This document shows, piece after piece, positions 46,910 to 56,788 of a stretch of DNA of 64,000 nucleotides (its first letter is position 1; every line of letters begins with the position of its first letter). Below the pieces are notes generated by a model, which saw only the letters and a list, made by a program, of their open reading frames with translations, made no database searches and was not told where the DNA came from. A program made the translations under genes and the position numbers. The DNA comes from Blepharisma japonicum (Eukaryota > Ciliophora > Heterotrichea > Heterotrichida > Blepharismidae): assembly GCA_949751835.1 (NCBI GenBank), contig CATKHK010000012.1, positions 1 to 64,000 on the forward strand. Reading direction: 5' to 3'.

Positions 46910-47205
46910 ATAAATTGAGTGAGTTTTATTTTCTGTCATATATTTCTGATAAGCTTCATTCAGCTGTGGGTCATAAGCATAATTTTAATTCTTAATCGAT
47001 GCACAAGTTCTTCTAAAATCTTGCTCTGTTTCTGGGTTGTTATGAGTTTTGCTTAAAATTACAGATGTTTTCATTTCCAGGTCTTGGAGAGTTAATATTG
47101 ATCATTTTGATTGAGTTGGTTTTAATCAAATCTGTTTTATTATTAAGAAATTCTTCAGTTGGATCGAGCTTGAAATTATATATACTGAGTTTATTCATCA
47201 TATTA
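46910..47205 (-). pseudogene. 5' fragment of a kelch-family gene
   Basis: Starts MMNKLSIYNFKLDPTEEF, loses frame around the NQ..LTLQDLEMKTSVILSK words, and continues TEQDFRRTCASI... LNEAYQKYMT before family sequence ends near 46910. Not functional. Confidence 0.65.
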
Positions 47206-47484
47206 AAATTTCGGAGGGGGCTATACATTATTTTTATCTTTATAGTGCATGCAGTTTCTAATTAGAAATCGAAAGCTAAAACCACTGCAAAGACCGATTA
47301 CAAAGCATATACCCTACTATTCGATCTTTAAATTATTAGACAAAAGGATATTAAAGTTATTTTACTTTTAAAAAAGTATATTTTATCAACCTCAGAAGCC
47401 AAATGGTATTTTTTGCAACTTAAACAATTTTTTGAGCTTACTTATTAGGGAATAACTGTTAAAATCTTAAATATAAATATTATT
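47206..47484. other. Short AT-rich spacer
   Basis: Contains a weak trace of another last-blade tail near 47405-47435 (CAACTTAAACAAT). Confidence 0.3.
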
Positions 47485-48543
47485 CTATTTATTATTTAAG
47501 CCATATCCATCTGACCTAGATCAAAATTGAAATTGTCTGGGATAAAAAGTATCTGTTACGGCATAGATTCCTCCTTTATTATATAAACAATACGCTTGGC
47601 TAGAGAATTCAATTGGTGATTTTCCTACTATTCATCAAGAATACTCATTTTCAACTCCGCTTTCATAAACAAATCCACCTGCTCTGCACTCAAATAGATA
47701 TAATCTCTCTGCATTTATTATAAGTTTTCTTGTCTGCCTTGCAAAATGATAAGGAATGACTGAGAAAGATTCTAAATCAACCGAATACAACAAAAGATTT
47801 CTATTTTCGCATCCTGAAATTAAAATATTCCTATTAAATATTACACTATGGCATAGCTTATCATTTGTTGGCATTGGAGCTAACTTAAATCATCGATTTT
47901 TATCTAAATCAAATCTCATAGATAAAGGTAAAATTCTATATTCATTATCAATTCCTCCAAAGCAATAGACATTTCTATTGAAATAGATAGCTGAAGACCA
48001 ATGACAACGGGCTCCTGATGGTAATATTCGAGCTTCATAATTAATTCCAATTATTAGAGTAATGCCAGAAAATTTTAGATCCCCAAAGCAGAAGAGCTCA
48101 CGATTTGGAAGTACAGCTATGCATGTTACACTACTCAATTTTGTTGGAACCCTCAATTCAATTTTTTTACTTTTTTCTTCTTCCGTGTCATAAACATCCA
48201 AAAAAGTTTCATTATCCCTACCAAATAGATAAAGAGATGTGATTTTACGGTAAGCTTTAACATATTTTTTAAAAGCTGCCTTAAGCTGTTTGTCAGGATT
48301 AGAATTTTGAACCTCATATAATGCACAAGTTCTTCTAAAATCTTGCTCTGTTTCTGGGTCGATATTGATTCTGTTTAAAAGAACAAATCTTTTAATAATT
48401 AGATATTCAGGGGTTAATATTTGGTTAGTAGCACTTTGATCGAGCAGAGATTGAGTAGGGCCTGCTTGGTGATTCAGAATTTCTTCAGTAGGGTCTGTTA
48501 AGTAATTAAGCAAATTAAGCTTATTGTTATAATTAAGCTCCAT
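47485..48543 (-). CDS. Kelch-like propeller protein with altered C-terminus
   Basis: A 352 aa protein, MELNYNNKLNLLNYLTDPTEEI. LPNRELFCFGDLKFSGITLII, kelch unit AIYFNRNVYCFGGIDNEYRILPLS then MRFDLDKNRWFKLAPMP. Near the end it reads EYSWWIVGKSPIEFSS (UGA twice), and the usual YYKFDLxKKxMFKL tail is replaced by FQFWSRSDGYGLNNK before UAG. The switch suggests a late frame change close to the stop. Probably functional. Confidence 0.8.
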
Positions 48544-49049
48544 ATTATAAATTCTAATGAAATATTTATATTTTTCTGTATATATAAAGCATGAATAATT
48601 TTTTCAGATAGTTCGTGAAAATTATGATTATTGCAATATGCCATGAGCTTCTTATGGCTTTCTCAATATTGCTCAGTTATATACTTTCTTTTCATAGGAT
48701 TTTTAATTTATAATTTGAATTCGAACTTATTTTTAAACTTTGATTTGATTTTACATGATAATTTATAGGAATTTATATTTTTTATAAATTAGCATTTGAT
48801 ACATTTTTAACTTAATGCCAATCTCTATTAAAAATGTTACCATCCATACTATCAATTATAAAAGCACCTCCCAATTCTTCCTTAAGCAAATAATTTTTCT
48901 AAATTTAAAGATATAATCTCCTTCAAATCTTGTTTACAACAATTTTTTTTTTAAAAATAAAGCTACTAGTCAGAAGATTATTCAGATTTGATTGCCAATA
49001 GGAAAATAAATGAAAAAATAATTTTTTTAATTAAAAAATCTTAAATGTC
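48544..49049. other. AT-rich spacer
   Basis: Very AT-rich with homopolymer runs near 48945 and 49020; no gene. Confidence 0.4.
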
Positions 49050-50126
49050 CTAATAATATGACGAGCAAATTTTTGATAATTTTCTTTGCTTTAAATCAAA
49101 CTCATAATATTCTATTGCATAATTTTCTGTTAAAATATAGACTTTTCCTTTATTATATGAATAATACACTTGAGAAGTGCTTCCAATTGGTGATTTTGAT
49201 ATTATATTTCAAGCATATTCGTCTCCTGGATCACTCTCATAAATTAACCCACATTCATCTGTCTTGCACTCAATTAAATACAATCTACTCGCATTTATCA
49301 ATATCTTTATTGTATTCTCTGCAAATTCATAAGGAATCGTTGAGAAAGAGTTAATATCAATTGAATATACCAACAGACTTCTACTTAAACGTCCAGCAAT
49401 TAAAATTTCCTCATTATATATTATGCTATGGCAACTGTAATCATCTATAGGCATTTTAGCTAATTTATCCCATTGATTTTTATCCAAATTAAATTTGCTA
49501 GAGAAATTTAAAGGCATACACAGATAATCAATTCCTCCAAAGCAATAAACATTTCTATTGAAATAAATAGCTGAAAAGTTTTCATAAGGCATGCCTTCTG
49601 GTAACATTCGAGCTTTATAATCGCTGCTTATTATCATCGCAAGTCCTGGATGATTTCAATTCCCAAAGCAAAATAACTCACAATTTGGAAGAAGAGTTAT
49701 GCATGCATCATGGTCTAATAGTTCTTTTATCTTCAGCTTATAAATTTTTTGGTTTTCTTTTTCAGTTTCAAAAACGTGTAAGAAGGTTTTTTTATCATCT
49801 CTATCACAATCTAATCTATATAGAGATGTGATTTTATGGTAAGCGTTGACATATTCTTTATAAATTCTCTTAAGGTATAGATTAATTGTAGATTTTTGAT
49901 TCTTGTACAATGCACGAATACTTCTGAAGTCTCGCTCTATTTCTTGATTATTATTTGCTGTGTTTAAAATTGTGGATCTCTTCATTTCTAAATATTGAGG
50001 GGTTAATAGTTGGCTTATTGCATTTCGATCACTTTGGGTGTCCTCTGTTACATTATTTATTATTTCTTCAGCAGGGCCAAGTAAAGAATTAAGCAATTTG
50101 AGCTTCTTTTGAGTTTTGAGCTTCAT
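49050..50126 (-). CDS. Kelch-like propeller family protein
   Basis: A 358 aa protein, MKLKTQKKLKLLNSLLGPAEEI. Intact with UGA as Trp (GNWNHPGL, EYAWNIISKS). LPNCELFCFGN, kelch unit AIYFNRNVYCFGGIDYLCMPLN then SKFNLDKNQWDKLAKMP. The tail is YYEFDLKQRKLSKICSSYY. Similar in its C-terminal blade to 54094-55158 (YCSYNK/YYSYNK, YYEFNL/YYEFDL). Confidence 0.86.
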
Positions 50127-50129
50127 AAT

Positions 50130-50740
50130 AAATTTTAAAGTATTGTTTTTTCTTGTTTTTTCTTTCCTTAATAATATAGCTTCCTGACAGCTTCCTTTCC
50201 TTCTCTTTATTTATACAAAAAAACGCTTGTGGGAATAAATTAAGCTTTACAGGAAATGCAATAGTATTTTTCTCATTTTGAATGCTTGCTGCAAACTCTT
50301 TAATTGCATTTTCATATATAAAGTTTTCATAAGTTTTGTACAAAAATCCTTTCTATGACCAGTCTTCTTACAAATTTCAGAAGGAAGTGATCAATCTTAA
50401 ATTTCTTCGACATAACATTAATTGTGGATCCAAATTTTTGGCTTCCAAAGAATTCAGTTCAACAAAGATCTTAAGAATTCCTTCTTCAATTCCATATTTA
50501 TTCAGTCTCAGATCTACAGTATTAATTCTTCAAGATTTTTAATAAAATTGAGTTCATCCTTTCAATCCATATCAGTCTCTATCTTAAAAAATTTGTAATC
50601 GATTGCAATTCTTTCAAATTTGCAAAGGTTAACGTCATTTATCAAATTTGTTAGAGAATCCTCTTTGTGACTTTCGCCTTTAATTCATAATGCTCTACCA
50701 TTTCTGATTCACAAATCCGTCAATCTTCTTCTTCCAATAT
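50130..50740 (-). pseudogene. Decayed unidentified gene next to the GTPase
   Basis: Minus-strand stretches look coding but change frame and contain UAA/UAG: FERIAIDYKFFKIETDMDWK and DELNFIKNLEEL, then NTVDLRLNKYGIEEGILKIF and VELNSLEAKNLDPQLMLCRR. The L..L.L..N.I..GI spacing hints at leucine-rich repeats, but only weakly. Family unknown. Confidence 0.35.
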
Positions 50741-50849
50741 CTTGAGGACCTTCCATAATTGGGAATATGATAATTCTATTTTTATGATTTATAGCTACAT
50801 CGTCATGAATCTGATAAAATCTCCATTAAAAGATCATCATATATTAATA

Positions 50850-51413
50850 ATGGGTTCAATACTTTCAAGATCACTAAGAGAAAGACGATTTCTAATACTT
50901 GGTATGAGTGGAGCAGGGAAAACAACTCTTCTTTATAAGCTAAGACTTGGAGAAGTCCAGAACCATGTCGGGCATATAGGCTTTAATTGGGAAAATGTTC
51001 AATATAAAGATATGAATTTTGTGTGTTGAGATATAGGAATATGCGCAACAGGACCGGCATACAAGCATAAATATAAAGATATGTATAGAAATACAGTTGC
51101 TGTAATCTTTGTAATTGATTCATCTTATAGTGACTGGTTTGAAGAAACTAAAATTGAGTTTCAGCGAATTTTACATGATGAGTATTTACATAATTTTGTG
51201 TTATTGGTGTTTGCAAATAAGCAGGATGTTTTAGGGGCAGCATCTGTGGAAGAGATTACAAATCTGTTGGAGCTCAATTCTATTAGAGGAATTAATTGGA
51301 ATATTCAAGGATCGTCGTTTCTGAATGGCGATGGAATTTATGAAGGTCTTGAATGACTTAAAAAAGCATTAGACAATGAGACAATAGTGAAGAAAAATTG
51401 GTTATGCTTATAG
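50850..51413 (+). CDS. ARF/ARL-like small GTPase with divergent switch motifs
   Basis: A 187 aa protein. MGSILSRSL has Gly2 in the ARF N-myristoylation position. P-loop GMSGAGKT at 18-25; switch I region HIGFNWENVQYKD, where the Mg-binding Thr of ARF (PTIGFN) is His42; G3 is WDIGICATG, lacking the GGQ with the catalytic Gln; G4 NKQD and the C-terminal GDGIYEGLEWLKKAL are typical. Trp of WDIG and of LEWL is UGA. The fold is clearly ARF family, but GTP hydrolysis and switching are probably altered. Start: ATG at 50850, because the ARF N-terminus begins there. A dead paralogue lies 550 bases downstream. Confidence 0.85.
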
Positions 51414-51524
51414 ATTTTGCATGATTTTAGTAATTTAATAATTGACTAGCATAACAATTTAGCCATACAAAAAAATTATTAGTTCTTAGATTAGATCTAG
51501 CTTTAACTTTAATTTTTATTGCCC

Positions 51525-51790
51525 AAGAAAGAATGAAGACTTAACTTGAGCAGGAGAAGAGTCAATATTAAATTTGCCCATCCAACTTAGGCGACGAAGC
51601 ATCTCAGGAAGCTAGTGTTGGCTTCATTTGTGAATTTCTGATTGGATTGCTAACTTAAGTAGTTTAAATGAGTTTGGGAGTCACTGCTTAATTTCTTAAT
51701 TAGGCTAAATACATCCTGAGGAGTATTAGAATATCCATATCACTCTTCTCCCACGCTAAGAATATAATCTTAATGTACTTACCAAATTAT
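51525..51790 (-). pseudogene. Decayed unidentified coding fragment
   Basis: One frame reads SVGEEWYGYSNTPQDVFSLI and KKLSSDSQTHLNYLS; a second, further 3', reads LPEMLRRLSWMGKFNIDSSP and AQVKSSFFLGQ to UAA. Together they look like the end of a broken gene between the two GTPase copies. No family recognised. Confidence 0.35.
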
Positions 51791-51967
51791 CAATTATAAT
51801 TATTGTTACACTCATGGTTTAAAAATCAGCATGCATAATCAATCTTTTTATTTATATTTGAGCACAATCCAAATCCTAATTATTTTCTGGTTCGCAAAAT
51901 TATTGGCATCAAAGCTTAATGATATATTGATAAAATTTCTATCAAAATTTTAACAGTTCATAAAAAA

Positions 51968-52498
51968 ATGGGGATCGGGTTGCTCACGCAAATTAAGAGA
52001 AAGGCGGTTTCTTATACTTGGTTTGGATGGAGCCGGCAAAAAAACTCTTATTAAATGATTAGGGAGGGAACCTCCTCAGCATCATGTCTTATTTGAAAGT
52101 TTTGACTATTGAAATATTCGAGATGGACATTGCAATTTTGTTTGTTGAACTTTAGGAACTGATGCAACAAAGCCTGAAAACAGACCAAATATAAAGAAAT
52201 GTTTAGAAATACAGTTGCTCTTATTTTTGTAGTTGATGCATCTAATAGAGCTAGATTTGAGGAAGCAAAAACTGAATTTCATAGAATTTATAATGAGATA
52301 TCTATAAGCAAGAATACTGTATTGGTGTTTGCAAATAAGCAAGATGTTGGGGGTGCAGCATCTGAAGAAGATATGAAAGCCTATCTGAATCTTTATAGTA
52401 TTAGAAGATGCACATGGAATATTTATATATCATCGTTTACGAGATGAGATGGGGTTGACGAAGGCCTTATGTGGCTAGAATATAAATCAAAATTGTAA
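51968..52498 (+). pseudogene. ARF/ARL-like GTPase pseudogene
   Basis: Paralogue of 50850-51413: RKLRERRFLILGLDGAGKKT (P-loop), CNFVCWTLGTDATKPE in the G3 region, then FRNTVALIFVVDASNRA, VFANKQDVGGAASEEDMK and DEGLMWLEYKSKL. One extra base near the ATG and one frame change near 52190 break it. Its last codons overlap a kelch-family 3' relic on the other strand. Confidence 0.75.
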
Positions 52499-52720
52499 TA
52501 TTTCGCACTTCTATTTTCTGGTGTTATTTATATCCCTCCTTTATTATAATTTGCACTCAATCACATATAATTTTCCAACATTTATTAGTATCTTTCTTGC
52601 AAACATATCAAATTTATAAGGAATTGTCGAGAAAGAGTCAAGATAAATTGAATATAGCAAAAGATACACATTTGCCTATTAGTTCAGAAATCTCTAATTT
52701 ATACATCCATATAATTTATT
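52484..52720 (-). pseudogene. Kelch-family relic fused to the GTPase pseudogene
   Basis: Pieces of the last blade (KGGIYITPENRSAKYYNFDL order on minus), the LENVGKLYVIECK strand and a YSIYLDSFSTIPYKF strand, with large gaps. Ends near 52720. Confidence 0.55.
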
Positions 52721-52895
52721 TCCTGGAAATTGTCTTCATCCTCGATCGATGGTGCTCAGTTCGATCAAAGATCGGAAAGGGTGAATAAGAGGAAAAATAA
52801 TGGTTTTGCTCATTATTATATGGGAGAAGCTGGACTAAAGAAATAAAGACTATAAATATTTAAAAAAGAGAATATTTTTTATGTATTTTACTATA

Positions 52896-53885
52896 TTAAG
52901 TTTTACCTTTAAAGCTTGATAATTTCTTTTGGCTTAAATCAAACTTGTAGTATTCTATCTGAAAATCTGATGCAATATATATAGCTCCTTTATTATATAA
53001 GCAATGCATTCCCCCCAAATATGCTATGATTGATTTTCCTATTTGTTTTCAAGCATACTCATTTCCATCTTCGCTCTCATAAATCAGCCCATTCCTATTG
53101 CACTCAATCAAATACAATTTCTCTGCTTTTGCTAGAATCTTTAATTGATACTCTTCAAACTCATTAGAAATTGTAGAAAAAGAGTCGATATCAATTGAAT
53201 ATAATAAAAGATTTCTACTGTGATATCCAGAAATCAAAATATTTCCATTAAATATTACACTATTACAAGAGTGATCATATATTGGCATAGGAGTTAATTT
53301 AAATCATCGATTTTTATCCAAATCAAATCTCGCAGATAAATTTAAAGATTTACCATACTTATTATATCCTCCAAAGCAATAAACATTTCTATTGAAATAG
53401 ATAACTGAAGATCTATAGCAAGAAACTCCTGGTGATAAAACTCGAATATTATAATCATTATCAATTATAAACGTAGCTCCAGTTAGTTTATCATCTCCAA
53501 AGCAGAATAACTCACAATTTGGAAGCAAAGTTTGGCATACATTATGGTTAAATGGTTCTGAAACACTCAACTCATATATACTCTCGCTTTCTTTTTCAGT
53601 GTCAAAAAGACTCAAAAATGGCATTTGAAGTATAAAATCCTTTCCTAGTAGATAAAGAGATGTCATTTTATGATAAGCGTCAATATATTCTTGATAAGCT
53701 TGATTGAGTCGTGGGTTAGAAGCAGACTTTTGAATATCATATAATGCACAAGTTATTCTGAAATCTTGCTCTGTTTCTGGGTTATTATTCGGGCTGTTTA
53801 ATATAGCAGATCTTTTTATTTCCAGATCTTGATGGCTTTGGTTAAAACAAATGATGATTCTTGTTAAATCACACTTTAGCCACAA
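52896..53885 (-). pseudogene. Kelch-like protein gene lacking its N-terminus
   Basis: The propeller is intact to the UAA at 52896 (kelch unit VIYFNRNVYCFGGYNKYGKSLN then ARFDLDKNRWFKLTPMP; tail YYKFDLSQKKLSSFKGKT), and the frame is open for 330 codons. Upstream of HQDLEIKRSAILNS the family N-terminus is replaced by unrelated codons with no ATG in frame. The first in-frame Met (KMTSLYLL) would drop the helical region. Truncated by rearrangement; dead, or a propeller-only protein. Confidence 0.65.
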
Positions 53886-54093
53886 CTATTTACTGGCAAT
53901 CAATAACCTCTTTGAATGGGAGGCTTGTTGATTTTGCCTCCTTTGCGTTGTAAAAGGTGAATAGCTTAAATATATGAATTTAAAATTAAACCCTTAATAA
54001 TAAAAATAATCAAGAATCAGAATTTGAATAAATGTAAATGCTTATTTTCTTAATCGTCTATTAAGCTGTCATTGCATAGCTATATCATTTCTT
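53886..54093. other. Short spacer at the rearranged 5' end
   Basis: GCTTGTTGATTTTGCCTCC matches flanks seen near 5930 and 17780, so the break at 53885 joined family flank to the gene body. Confidence 0.35.
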
Positions 54094-55158
54094 TTAAATC
54101 AGGTTAAACTCATAGTATTCTATTTCATAATTTCATGCTAAGACATTAATTTTCTTTTTATTATATGAGCAATACATCGGCCAAGAGCCTCCAATTGATG
54201 AGTTTGCTATTTTATTCCAAGAATACTCGTCTCCGGCCTCACTCTCATAAATAAATATGCAGTTATCTTCATCATATTCTATCAAATTCAATCTCTCTGC
54301 ATTTATTATGATCTTTTTTGCATATTTTATAAACTCATAAGGAATTGTTGAGAAAGAGTCAACATCAATTGAATATACCAAAATATCGCTGCTATGAGAA
54401 CCATATATCAAAATTTTTCCATCAAGCACAACGCTATAACAATTGTTATCATATATTGGCATCTGAGTTAAGTTAAATCATTTGTTTTTATCCAAGTCAA
54501 ATCTGGCAGATAAAGCCAAATTGTAATAATTGTCATTCGTTCCTCCAAAGCAATAGACATTTCTATTGAAATAGATTGCGGATGAATACATACAATGGAC
54601 TCCTGATGGCAATACTCTAACTTTATTGTTTTTGTCAATTATTAATGTAATACCAGTAAAATTTCTATCCCCAAAGCAAAATAATTCGCCATTTGGAAGT
54701 AGAGCTATGCATGTTTCATGGCTATCTACTGTTGGGCTTTTATTGTTTAAGAGCTCTGGAAGCGTCAGCTCATACATTTTTTCCCTTCCTTTTTCAGTAT
54801 CATAAGCACATAAAATAGTTTGATCTCATTCTGGATCATAATCTAATCAATAAAGAGATGTGATTTTACAGTAAGCACTTACATATTCTTTATATGCCTT
54901 TTTGAGCTGAGGTTTATAAGCAGACTTTTGATTCTTGTACAGTGAACAGATTCTTCTGAAGTCTTTTTCTGTTTCCGGATCGTTAGTAGTTCTTCTTAAT
55001 ATTTCATCTCTTTTAGTATTTAGATATTCTGGATCTAATATAAGATGTTTTTGGTGGAGCTGAATTTGATGAAAATTTGTTTCATTATTTATAAACGTTC
55101 CAGCCTTGCCAAATTGGAAGTTCAGTAAATTGGGCTTATTTTGAGCTCTGAATTCCAT
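54094..55158 (-). CDS. Kelch-like propeller family protein at the array's edge
   Basis: A 354 aa protein, MEFRAQNKPNLLNFQFGKAGTF. Intact with UGA as Trp (LDWSEWDQ region, FKLTQMPIY preceded by NKW, LAWNYEIEYY). LPNGELFCFGDRNFTGITLII, kelch unit AIYFNRNVYCFGGTNDNYYNLALS then ARFDLDKNKW. Ends YYEFNLI, shortened by a few residues. The usual TATAAT-ATG context is missing: a LINE-like remnant begins within two bases upstream of the ATG. Confidence 0.83.
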
Positions 55159-55159
55159 T

Positions 55160-55745
55160 TTTTAAACCTCCATCGGGATTTTCTAGCCTACCTTAGCATT
55201 CTAGTGTTTCCTGGGTTAATGAATTCTCAGGCCTGGGCTTATATAGCCCAGGGTATTGGCTGCCGCCAACAAGAGGGTCTGACACACCTCTCCATAAAGA
55301 ATTTTTGCAGGAGTCCATCATTGGATATGCTTGAGAGTCCGTCAGATACTGCAAACTGGTAGGCTCTTAAATAGTGCTTATTTTTGAGCTTGCCCAGCCT
55401 AATCTCCACTTATATTGTTACTCCCTTATATTGATAAATGATCTAAGAAAAGGGATATAAGAGCATAGTCTGAAGAAACTGGATTGTCATAATGGACTCT
55501 ATGGCTCGCAATCATGTCTAGAAGCCCCGCATCAACAAGGGCATAATCCAGAGAGAAGGCTTTTCCATTGGGATGCAAATAAGGTGGCTCGCTTTGATGC
55601 AGGATGGTCATGTATCAGCACCTTGAGGACTTCCCCAAGTTCCATTCTCATTGTCTTCGTCTGAGAATTATCCTTTAAGATGTGAATTAAAATCTCAGAA
55701 GCACGACAGGGAGGCTTATATATCCCGAGCCTTTTTTTGGCTCAT
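55160..55745 (-). mobile_element. LINE-like remnant with endonuclease C-terminal motif
   Basis: Much richer in G+C than its surroundings. The frame at 55426-55611 reads PYLHPNGKAFSLDYALVDAG, then LLDMIASHRVHYDNPVSSDY and ALISLFLDHLSI. This matches the YTW.HPNG..SRIDY.LVS..L...I......SDH end of LINE endonucleases, with the final His replaced. No reverse transcriptase is in the window, so this is a 5'-type fragment. It abuts the start of the kelch gene at 55158. Confidence 0.5.
55232..55252. repeat. Perfect 8-bp-stem hairpin
   Basis: CCTGGGCT, a TATAT loop, then AGCCCAGG: a GC-rich perfect inverted repeat inside the LINE-like remnant, striking in AT-rich DNA. Confidence 0.6.
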
Positions 55746-56120
55746 GCTATGGCTTAATAATAATTTTTTTATTTTTCTCTTTATTTAATATTCAAAAACT
55801 TGTTTCGATTATTATTTTCGCGGTTTTATCGTTTAGTTTCAGCTTTTTACTAGGTATTTTTTATAAAAGATTTATATTGTTATTAAATGAGGTAGTAATC
55901 ATAATTTTTTTAAAATAATTATTCAATCTATATGATTGAGTAAATTTTACAACGAAATTAAGTGATGGATGCTTTAATTAAAGCGAAAAGTGTTTCGAAT
56001 CCTCCGAAAAATTAAAATTTTAAAGCATAAAGTTGCTCTCATTTATTGAACATTTGTATTAAGGAAATCTTTGTCAATTTTATTTTTAGATTTTCAAAGC
56101 TTACCCACGATTTCTTCATT
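55746..56120. other. AT-rich spacer at the array/housekeeping boundary
   Basis: No gene or family relic. Marks the end of kelch-family sequence. Confidence 0.45.
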
Positions 56121-56726
56121 ATGAATGATAGTGCAATTTATAGCTTCATTTACTAAGTAAGAATTGCATATTACTTGGGAGGGGAATTAGAAATTGCAAA
56201 GCAAGATCTTAAAAGCATTTTAGGCATTTAGTTAGCACCCAAAGTAAAAAATAGTCAAGACTATCAAGCTGCAATATCTTAATTAGACTGATTAAGTACT
56301 TGGTTTACAGGATAGTGAATCAAATGTTGAAATATATTAAATATAAAAGCTTATATTGATTAATCAGTTTTTGCTACATTTTTATTTCTTATCAATATGA
56401 TAGACAAGGCTCTAATTGCTTAATTTTTAAAATAATTTCAAATATCTATTATTGAATAGAATTAAACTCCTACATTTTCCACTTTTTCAAGTCACGCTAA
56501 TATAAATTTATACAAAGGAAATTATTTTTCAATACCTGAATAGTTGCTTATATATTTGGCAACTTTAACTTCTTTCTTATAAAACTCAAATAATTACTGT
56601 TTATAGTTAGAGCTATTACAGCTTTTAATCCTATAGTGCAATTCTAGAGTGCCTAAGCAATTGCAGGATTATCTTTAATTATATAATTTAATTTCTTACT
56701 GTACAATCTAGACGACATCTCTTTAA
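56121..56726 (+). other. Coding-like stretch open only if UAA/UAG are sense
   Basis: From the ATG at 56121 one frame runs 200 codons with about 16 UAA/UAG and several UGA. If UAR were Gln it would read MNDSAIYSFIYQVRIAYYLG and GELEIAKQDLKSILGIQLAP, continuing as an alpha-helical sequence. G falls in codon positions 1/2/3 at 25/15/9 over the first 100 codons, a coding-like bias. With every stop read as sense any frame is open, so openness itself is no evidence. It could be a relic with point stops only, a foreign gene, or chance. Confidence 0.25.
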
Positions 56727-56788
56727 AATTTATTTGCAAATTTCAATTATTTAAAAAAATCTATTAAAATATAAAAAGCAACAATAGA

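Noticed and set aside
55985-56010. A tRNA-like TTCGAATCC word
   Set aside because: No acceptor, D or anticodon stems can be drawn around it.
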